This document shows positions 58,399-64,000 of a stretch of DNA of 64,000 nucleotides, piece by piece. This stretch comes from CBFHSF01 sp965661055 (GTDB lineage: Bacteria > Bacteroidota > Bacteroidia > Flavobacteriales > Schleiferiaceae), in the NCBI GenBank assembly GCA_965661055.1, contig CBFICS010000006.1, forward strand, positions 62,001-126,000, read 5' to 3'. The first letter of the stretch is position 1. Every line of letters starts with the position of its first letter. The notes under the pieces were generated by a model, which saw nothing but the letters and a program-made list of their open reading frames with translations, was not told where the DNA came from and did no database searches. The position numbers and the translations under genes were made by a program.

Positions 58399-59421
58399 TT
58401 AAATTATCGGTGTTAGATCTTTTAAATCGTCTATTGTTTTCAAAACCTTTGACATTCCAAAGTATTGTATTAAAACAAATCGACCGTCACTTACAATTCC
58501 ATAGAGTCTATCCGCATCCCATTTCAATGTATCTCCATTAATATCTAACTCACCTTCTGCAGCGTTAATATGATAGCCTCTCAACTCTACCGTTTCACCG
58601 TTTTGTTTGCTCAGCACTAGACTAAAAACAGGAACTGAATTAGAAATAGAGTCTTTTTTATTCCAAACCTCATCCGTTTCAATGATTAATCCTTCATAAC
58701 TAACTCTAGAAATGCCCTGAACAAAGGCCGCTACCCTTTGAGGATTTACTTCTGTGATATTTCCTAGGTAATCCTTAACATCGACGATACCCGCTTCATT
58801 GGCCTCTAACAAAAATGACATTTCTGGCTTTTCTGTATAGGTAAGTTCTACAGACTTAATATCATGCGCTTTCACTCCAAAAAGAGTTCTATCCCTCCAA
58901 AGGTGTTCATCGCTGAAAAACCTTCCACTTAAATAACCATTCAATCCGGGTATATAGACTGCATAAGGCTTATTGGCTCCTTTCATTAACATGTAAGTTC
59001 CCATATCATTGGCTGTATTAGTCCCAACAAAAAAGTGTTTTATCACCTCGTCATTTTCTCCATACACCGCGACTTCTTTTCCGTATACTGCCATGTTCTT
59101 TAAGACAGCATCTTCACTTTTTGACTCTACGAAATTCTTTAAAGTCATCTGGTTTAAGGTTTGGAGTAATACCTCAACAGCGTCTTCTCTAGCCTTGTAT
59201 TTTCCATTGAGAACCCAATGATCCTTTCCCCTGACAAGGGTAACTTCTGTTGGACGTTTGTCCTTTATGATAATCTTTTGGACCGCCGCCGTATCTTCAA
59301 TGGTAAATGAATAATCTTCTTTTGAGTCTAAAGTAGATTTATTGTTTTCGTTCGCGAAGTATAAATAGGCTGCAATAGCTACAACCACCACTCCGAGAAT
59401 TAATGTTATTCGTTTTTTCAT
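58399..59421 (-). CDS. DUF4340 domain-containing protein, gld-linked
   Basis: The 340 residues have one N-terminal membrane helix (about 5-23) and then a periplasmic domain of the DUF4340 type, with AVQKIIIKDKRPTEVTLVRG (about 46-65), FVESKSEDAVLKNMAVYGKE (about 97-116) and FFVGTNTANDMGTYMLMKGA (about 130-149). It starts five bases after the gldG stop. The same domain is known next to ABC_transp_aux genes of the GldG type, which suggests it works with that transporter. Its exact role is unknown. Confidence 0.85.
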   Translation of the reverse strand: MKKRITLILGVVVVAIAAYLYFANENNKSTLDSKEDYSFTIEDTAAVQKIIIKDKRPTEVTLVRGKDHWVLNGKYKAREDAVEVLLQTLNQMTLKNFVESKSEDAVLKNMAVYGKEVAVYGENDEVIKHFFVGTNTANDMGTYMLMKGANKPYAVYIPGLNGYLSGRFFSDEHLWRDRTLFGVKAHDIKSVELTYTEKPEMSFLLEANEAGIVDVKDYLGNITEVNPQRVAAFVQGISRVSYEGLIIETDEVWNKKDSISNSVPVFSLVLSKQNGETVELRGYHINAAEGELDINGDTLKWDADRLYGIVSDGRFVLIQYFGMSKVLKTIDDLKDLTPII

Positions 59422-59426
59422 GTGTT

Positions 59427-61133
59427 TTATTTAGTAAACCTCTTTCTTCTAACCAATACATAAACTCCCCCTGAAAGCAGAACCAAAAGAACAGGTGCTA
59501 AGGTGGTTAATATTTGCCAATAGAGTTTTTCTTTTTGAATTTTATTTTTATCTAACAATCTGATTTGAAGCTCCCTAGACCTCACGTTAATCAAACCTGA
59601 ATCATCTAGGAGGTAATCCATTGCATTGAGAACAAAATCTTTATTGCCATACTCAACACCCGTAAATTGATCATACCCTAAGGGTAACGGTGTACCTTTA
59701 GGAATGTTTGGGTTTACGATATTAACTTGATTCTTTACCGCATCGCCATCTGCAACAACAATCATTTGAGTTTCTACTCCTTTTTCAACAAATTTATAGT
59801 TAGCATCTAATTGACTGGTGGGTGCAATGCGATTCTTAAAATAAGAATCAAACTTACCTTCTAGCAAAACCGCTACCGGTACGTGTTTCTTTGGAAACAA
59901 AGCAGGATTTGGTTTTTCGTACAACGTAGCTAGAGAAACCCTGTGTGGACTTGGCACAACACGAGTATAGGGTGATGTTTTGAGTAAAAAAGTTTTTTTA
60001 ATTCCTGGAGTAATGATGGTATCTAGCGTACTAGCAAACTCTAATTTCACTGCGTTTAAGTTCTTTACAATAGGATGTTTTTCAATGGGCATTATCATAG
60101 GGAAATAAACCCATGGATGCACATTTCGTCTATCATTAACGCCAGCTGACACCATATCTTCAACAAGGTTAGTATTCACCCTAACTCCGTATTTAAAGAG
60201 CATATCTGTCAGGTTCAACTGGTCCATAATTGGATAAGCGATAAACTCTGATTTAAAACTCAAAGAGTCCATATTTGCCTCAACGGGATCTACAAACCAC
60301 AGGACTTTTCCGCCAGTCATAATGTACTGGTCAATTAACAGTTTGTCTAGATCTGTAAACTTAGCCTTTGGCTTGGCAATAACAATGGCATCAAAACGAT
60401 TAATATTTCTCTGTTGCTCAGATAAATTAAACTCTACTGTATCTGAAAATTCACGCATGTTAAATCTAGAAACACTGTAGTAAGCACTTAACCTTAGGGC
60501 GATATCAGCAATAAACTTATCATCTAACTCTCCATGACCAGACACAAACCCTATGGTTTTTTTATTGGTTACCTGAAGCTGTCTAAAAACATTGGCAAAG
60601 GCATATTCAAGGTTCTGAACGGAATTGTTAATTTGAACTTCAGAATTGGTAGCTATCTGTGATTTTAACAGAGAAATTGGAATTACCTCATTGCCTTGAA
60701 AAATTACAGCACCAGGGTAAACTTCTTTTTGAATTTTCTCACCGTCTTTAAAATCTTCAACAACCGTTGGCTGCACGCCATAGTCAGCTAGTTGTTTTTT
60801 AAGCTCTCTATTTTGTTGAGGGTTATCATACCCATTGGGGTCGATAAATTCATATTCAATATTTTGATTGTAAGCTCTAAACTCATCTAAAATCTGTTTA
60901 GTCTCTTTACTCAATCTTTGGAAACCGGAATTAAAATCACCTTCAAGGTATACTCTAATTAAAATCCTTTCTTCAATAGACTCGACAATTTTCAGGGTTG
61001 CTGGATGAAGAGTAAATCGCTTTTCTGTAGTTGCGTCATATCTCCCAAAAACAAAAGAAGAGATTACATTAACAGCAATAATGATAAGCGCTAAAACTAA
61101 AAATTGAATTAAATCATTAATCTTTCTTTTCAT
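59427..61133 (-). CDS. gldG: Gliding motility ABC transporter substrate-binding-like protein GldG
   Basis: The 568 residues have membrane helices at both ends (about 10-30 and 540-562) around a large periplasmic ABC_transp_aux domain, with ERILIRVYLEGDFNSGFQRL (about 52-71), IEYEFIDPNGYDNPQQNREL (about 94-113) and GKVLWFVDPVEAN (about 271-283). GldG works with the permease GldF and the ATPase GldA; in Flavobacterium these are involved in gliding, though some gliding strains lack them. It begins one base after the gldF stop. The ATPase gene is not in this window. Confidence 0.9.
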   Translation of the reverse strand: MKRKINDLIQFLVLALIIIAVNVISSFVFGRYDATTEKRFTLHPATLKIVESIEERILIRVYLEGDFNSGFQRLSKETKQILDEFRAYNQNIEYEFIDPNGYDNPQQNRELKKQLADYGVQPTVVEDFKDGEKIQKEVYPGAVIFQGNEVIPISLLKSQIATNSEVQINNSVQNLEYAFANVFRQLQVTNKKTIGFVSGHGELDDKFIADIALRLSAYYSVSRFNMREFSDTVEFNLSEQQRNINRFDAIVIAKPKAKFTDLDKLLIDQYIMTGGKVLWFVDPVEANMDSLSFKSEFIAYPIMDQLNLTDMLFKYGVRVNTNLVEDMVSAGVNDRRNVHPWVYFPMIMPIEKHPIVKNLNAVKLEFASTLDTIITPGIKKTFLLKTSPYTRVVPSPHRVSLATLYEKPNPALFPKKHVPVAVLLEGKFDSYFKNRIAPTSQLDANYKFVEKGVETQMIVVADGDAVKNQVNIVNPNIPKGTPLPLGYDQFTGVEYGNKDFVLNAMDYLLDDSGLINVRSRELQIRLLDKNKIQKEKLYWQILTTLAPVLLVLLSGGVYVLVRRKRFTK

Positions 61134-61134
61134 C

Positions 61135-61866
61135 TTACCACTTTCTTGATTTAATAACTAATTGTGTGGCTGCAAAAAACAGTGCCATTAAAGAGATGTA
61201 GTAAACAATATCTCTTGAATCAATAACTCCTCTACTCAATGAAGTGTAATGCTCATTGATACCAAGGTTTAGAATGATCAAGTCTGCAACGCCAAATAGT
61301 TTAAGTTCTGCAATTTGCTCAAATCCTACGTAAACAAACAAACTCAACAACACGGCAACAATAAAACTTACAATGGGATTGTCTGTAAGAGAAGAAGAAA
61401 AAATTCCGATGGCTACATATCCTCCTCCTAAAAGTAAAAGGCCGACAAACGAACCTATGGTAGCTCCTGAATCAAGATTCCCGACAGGGTTACCTAAGGA
61501 GTAAACCGTGTAAACAAAAATCAAGGTGGGTAAAAGCGCTAGAAGAACCAGAGTAAAGCCTGCTAAAAATTTCGCAAAAATCAATTCAAAATCGCTTAAC
61601 GGCTTAGTCAGTAACAACTCCAAAGTTCCAGTCCTCTTTTCATCACTAAACATTCTCATGGTCAAAGCAGGAACCAAAAACAAAAACACCCAAGGCGCTA
61701 GTAAAAACAAATTATCTACCCCTGCATATCCACTATCAAAAATATTGAACATGCCTGGTAAAACAAATAAAAACAGACTGGTTAACACCAAAAAAACAGC
61801 CATAACCAAATAACCCGTAATGGAACTGAAAAAGTGGTTTAACTCTTTAATGAATAGACTTTTCAC
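61135..61866 (-). CDS. gldF: Gliding motility ABC transporter permease GldF
   Basis: The 243-residue permease has six membrane helices and the ABC-2 type pattern, starting MKSLFIKELNHFFSSITGYL and with the conserved cytoplasmic loop FSDEKRTGTLELLLTKPLSD (about 68-87), which contains the E-loop contacting the ATPase, and FELIFAKFLAGF next. It overlaps the preceding monooxygenase gene by four bases and is followed by gldG. Motility of this strain cannot be inferred from gldFG alone. Confidence 0.92.
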   Translation of the reverse strand: MKSLFIKELNHFFSSITGYLVMAVFLVLTSLFLFVLPGMFNIFDSGYAGVDNLFLLAPWVFLFLVPALTMRMFSDEKRTGTLELLLTKPLSDFELIFAKFLAGFTLVLLALLPTLIFVYTVYSLGNPVGNLDSGATIGSFVGLLLLGGGYVAIGIFSSSLTDNPIVSFIVAVLLSLFVYVGFEQIAELKLFGVADLIILNLGINEHYTSLSRGVIDSRDIVYYISLMALFFAATQLVIKSRKW

Positions 61867-62156
61867 GGTAAAATTATTTTTTCATCAACACTCCAAGCTT
61901 CAGGTTTTTCAACAAATTTAACCTTGGTTCTACTCCAAACACTTTTAAATAAATCAGAATTTCTATAGTTCTCAAGGTCAGACTCGTCATTCCAACGACT
62001 ATAGGTAAAAAATGTTTCAGAATGATTTTTATCTCTTAACAAAGTCAGGTGAGTACACCCTTCAAAGTTTCTAATTCGCTCCTTTACTTCATCAAATAAC
62101 TTCTCAAATTCAACAACCTCTTCAGGTCTAAAAACCATCTTCACTATTCTAATCAT
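61863..62156 (-). CDS. Antibiotic biosynthesis monooxygenase (ABM) domain protein
   Basis: The 97 residues form one ferredoxin-like ABM domain: MIRIVKMVFRPEEVVEFEKL, GCTHLTLLRDKNHSETFFTY (about 34-53) and SRWNDESDLENYRNSDLF with a C-terminal strand. Such domains act as small oxygenases, haem oxygenase-like enzymes or ligand binders; the activity here is unknown. It overlaps the SAM hydrolase gene and gldF by four bases each, a fully coupled operon. Confidence 0.87.
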   Translation of the reverse strand: MIRIVKMVFRPEEVVEFEKLFDEVKERIRNFEGCTHLTLLRDKNHSETFFTYSRWNDESDLENYRNSDLFKSVWSRTKVKFVEKPEAWSVDEKIILP

Positions 62157-62941
62157 GAGAAAAACTTAATTCTTATGGTATCGTTTACTTTTAACCCCAA
62201 CAAACTATGTGCGCTTGACCGTTCCTTTTTCACAGAGTTATAGATTCCCACTTTTAGGTAACCCTCTGAATTAAACATGGCGCGCAGATCTCCGTTGGTA
62301 GCATCAGAAAAATCTTCATGAAATTTTTCAATGACCTTTAACCTTGTTAACTCAAGCTCAAACCTTCTCCCCTTCTTTTGGTTCATAAAAACACTTTCGT
62401 GGATGTTAGTAATCACATTCCCATAATTATCAATGTAGAGAATATGCCCCTGAATGGCAGTTTCTGAAATAATTGGATTTGAAACGGCCAATTCTTTCAA
62501 TTGCTTTTTAGGCTTACCGATTAGGGAAAGAGCTCCTCCCCTACAAATATGACCAGCTACCCTTGCAAAAATTTGTTTGGTAGACTTTAGGTCTGTGCTA
62601 TTAGACAAATTTATTTCAAAAACCTCAGTCGGAACAAGCCCCATTAGAGATAAAATCCCATTGTCTGCACCAATAAAATAGTGTCCGTTAGCCTTTGCAA
62701 CAATATGACTTCTCGTCAGACTCTTTTCTTCATCAACCAAAATTAAATGAATGGTTCCTTCCGGGAAAAAGTGATAGCTATTTTTTAGGACATAAGAGGT
62801 TTGCTGCAAGTGAAAGGGCTCAATTTCATGAGTCACATCTACCAAGGTAAGACCCTCATCTTCAGAATACAAACAGCCTTTGGCGGCAGCAACATGCGGA
62901 TCAACCGAACCGTAATCAGAAATTAATGTAATCAATGGCAT
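62153..62941 (-). CDS. S-adenosyl-L-methionine hydroxide adenosyltransferase family protein
   Basis: The 262 residues belong to the DUF62/SAM chlorinase-fluorinase family: ITLISDYGSVDPHVAAAKGC (4-23), DVTHEIEPFHLQQTSYVLKN (about 34-53), VDEEKSLTRSHIVAKANGHY and FIGADNGILS (about 89-98), and YIDNYGNVITNI (about 168-179). The family members without halogenase loops hydrolyse SAM to adenosine and methionine. It heads the minus-strand gld operon and overlaps the ABM gene by four bases. phoH is divergent. Confidence 0.9.
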   Translation of the reverse strand: MPLITLISDYGSVDPHVAAAKGCLYSEDEGLTLVDVTHEIEPFHLQQTSYVLKNSYHFFPEGTIHLILVDEEKSLTRSHIVAKANGHYFIGADNGILSLMGLVPTEVFEINLSNSTDLKSTKQIFARVAGHICRGGALSLIGKPKKQLKELAVSNPIISETAIQGHILYIDNYGNVITNIHESVFMNQKKGRRFELELTRLKVIEKFHEDFSDATNGDLRAMFNSEGYLKVGIYNSVKKERSSAHSLLGLKVNDTIRIKFFS

Positions 62942-62980
62942 ATTTTAACCTTGCAACGAGCGGATTGGGGTATTTTCAAT

Positions 62981-62988
62981 TACTTTTG
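62981..62988 (+). promoter_or_regulatory. -7 promoter box of phoH (TACTTTTG)
   Basis: This is an exact TAnnTTTG match on the plus strand, about 68 bases before the phoH start, facing a minus-strand box eight bases further on. Confidence 0.5.
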
Positions 62989-62995
62989 TAAACAC

Positions 62996-63003
62996 CAAAG
63001 GTA
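62996..63003 (-). promoter_or_regulatory. -7 promoter box of the SAM hydrolase-gld operon (TACCTTTG)
   Basis: This is an exact TAnnTTTG match on the minus strand, 54 bases before the SAM hydrolase ATG. It faces the phoH box, so the two transcripts would overlap at their 5' ends. Confidence 0.55.
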
Positions 63004-63055
63004 GTAATATATAAACATCATTAGGAAATCTAACGAAGAGAAATCTACACTGATC

Positions 63056-64000
63056 TTGACAGAAAAAACAATACATTTAACAGAAGCTGATCCTCAGGAT
63101 TTTTATGGCGCTGGAAACAAATATCTTTCGTTGCTTAAAGGTTTTTTTCCAAAGCTAAAAATCATGGCACGTGGCCATCAAATAAAGGTCAATGGCGATG
63201 AGCATACCATTGAGGTTTTTGAAGAAAAAATACAATTGATTCAAGACCACCTTACTCGCTACAATTCTATTACAGAAAACCAAATCGAAAGAATTGTTTT
63301 GGGTGACGGTAAGGATGTAGCTGAGAAAATGCAAGGTCACAATGAGGTTTTGGTTCACGGGGTAAGTGGACACTTTGTAAAAGCGAGAACCATCAACCAA
63401 AAGAAAATGGTTGAGCTGGCTGAAAAAAACGATTTGGTTTTTGCCATCGGACCTGCTGGGACTGGAAAAACCTATACTGGAGTTGCCTTGGCGGTTAGAG
63501 CATTAAAAAACAAAGAGGTAAAGCGAATAATCTTAACAAGACCTGCTGTAGAGGCTGGTGAAAATTTAGGATTTTTACCGGGAGACATGAAAGAGAAACT
63601 AGATCCTTACATGCGTCCTCTTTATGATGCCCTAAGAGACATGATTCCTTATGAAAAACTTAACTACCTGCTAGAAACCCAAGTTATTGAAATCGCACCT
63701 CTTGCATTTATGAGAGGTAGAACACTAGACAATGCTTTTGTTATTCTAGACGAAGCTCAAAACACCACCATGTCTCAGATGAAAATGTTCTTAACGAGGA
63801 TGGGAGCAAGTGCTAAATTCATTGTAACAGGTGACCAAAGCCAGGTTGACCTACCTAGAAAGCAAAGTTCTGGATTGATAGAGGCCTTGAGAATATTAAA
63901 AAATGTTCAAGGAATCGGAATGGTGTTTTTAGATGATAAGGATGTTATTAGACACCGATTGGTTAAAAATATAATTAAAGCATACGACAAAGAAGATAGA
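63056..64000 (+). CDS. PhoH family ATPase (partial, cut by window edge)
   Basis: The 315 visible codons encode a cytosolic P-loop ATPase/NTPase of the PhoH family. After an N-terminal region of about 110 residues with FPKLKIMARGHQIKVNGDEH (31-50) come Walker A GPAGTGKT (132-139), ILTRPAVEAGENLGFLPGDM and the Walker B AFVILDEAQNTT, with IVTGDQSQVDLPRKQSSGLI further on. The gene has no ATG at the start of homology: the first in-frame start is TTG at 63056, and a stop lies at 63005. It is divergent from the SAM hydrolase gene and continues beyond 64000. Confidence 0.92.
   Translation, partial: MTEKTIHLTEADPQDFYGAGNKYLSLLKGFFPKLKIMARGHQIKVNGDEHTIEVFEEKIQLIQDHLTRYNSITENQIERIVLGDGKDVAEKMQGHNEVLVHGVSGHFVKARTINQKKMVELAEKNDLVFAIGPAGTGKTYTGVALAVRALKNKEVKRIILTRPAVEAGENLGFLPGDMKEKLDPYMRPLYDALRDMIPYEKLNYLLETQVIEIAPLAFMRGRTLDNAFVILDEAQNTTMSQMKMFLTRMGASAKFIVTGDQSQVDLPRKQSSGLIEALRILKNVQGIGMVFLDDKDVIRHRLVKNIIKAYDKEDR

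Noticed and set aside
1..64000. tRNA, rRNA, CRISPR arrays, insertion sequences or prophage genes
   Set aside because: Reading both strands I found no cloverleaf with a T-loop consensus, no spaced direct repeats, and no transposase, integrase or phage protein. A tRNAscan or ISfinder run would settle it.

Overview
The window looks like a contiguous piece of core chromosome from a low-GC member of the Bacteroidota, most likely order Flavobacteriales. The evidence is a porQ gene of the type IX secretion system (T9SS), gldF and gldG of the gliding system, a protein with a T9SS type A C-terminal sorting tail, a small PASTA protein between ddl and rluD, and many TAnnTTTG boxes (the Bacteroidota -7 element) close upstream of start codons. 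Shine-Dalgarno sequences are essentially absent. I see no rRNA, tRNA, CRISPR array, insertion sequence or prophage, and no gap between genes exceeds 300 bases.

Layout. 1-8.6 kb: the end of the primary sigma factor gene, a terminator, then rpe, an ABC exporter pair, a small MscS channel, a Ppx/GppA phosphatase, an HTH-less sigma-54 activator, an SPFH protein, a small acidic protein and a MATE exporter. 8.6-16.2 kb: two GT4 glycosyltransferases and a large MscS protein, facing a polyprenyl glycosylphosphotransferase and an M1 aminopeptidase. 16.3-22.8 kb: recG, a VTT-domain protein, pheT, a histone-deacetylase-family enzyme and a decayed gene remnant. 22.8-30.6 kb: small-type purL (minus), then an amidohydrolase lipoprotein, an acyl-CoA synthetase, porQ and cmk. 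30.6-35.7 kb (minus): rsfS-ftsH, then LUD-cdsA-psd-acyl-CoA-binding protein, a proteostasis and phospholipid block, with birA divergent. 36.5-39.6 kb: pyrE, an SRPBCC protein, a NUDIX protein, coaD and ddl. 39.7-44.5 kb: PASTA protein, T9SS cargo, rluD and a MauG-type di-haem peroxidase. 44.5-49.2 kb (minus): two small membrane proteins, lon, a GlmU-like protein and rpmE2. 49.4-53.9 kb: YbjQ, a 44-residue membrane protein, a beta-helix lipoprotein, acyl-CoA reductase divergent from a ferredoxin, and an unknown exported protein. 54-64 kb: pruA, an outer-membrane beta-barrel, a phosphoesterase, dnaN, the DUF4340-gldG-gldF-monooxygenase-SAM hydrolase operon, and a phoH gene cut by the window edge.

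Working together. The lipid genes (psd, cdsA, acyl-CoA-binding protein, acyl-CoA synthetase) form an envelope theme together with ddl, the PASTA protein, the polysaccharide enzymes, porQ and gldFG. Packing is tight: many neighbours overlap by 4 to 20 bases, several convergent pairs share or abut stop codons, and one divergent pair (pyrE/NUDIX) shares start-codon bases. Most of the new information is small-scale: promoter-defined starts, a terminator whose U-run touches the next start codon, a frameshifted DUF4139-like remnant, a possible ribosomal-protein leader hairpin, and opposed promoter boxes. I found no convincing novel multi-gene system; the region is mostly ordinary core genome.
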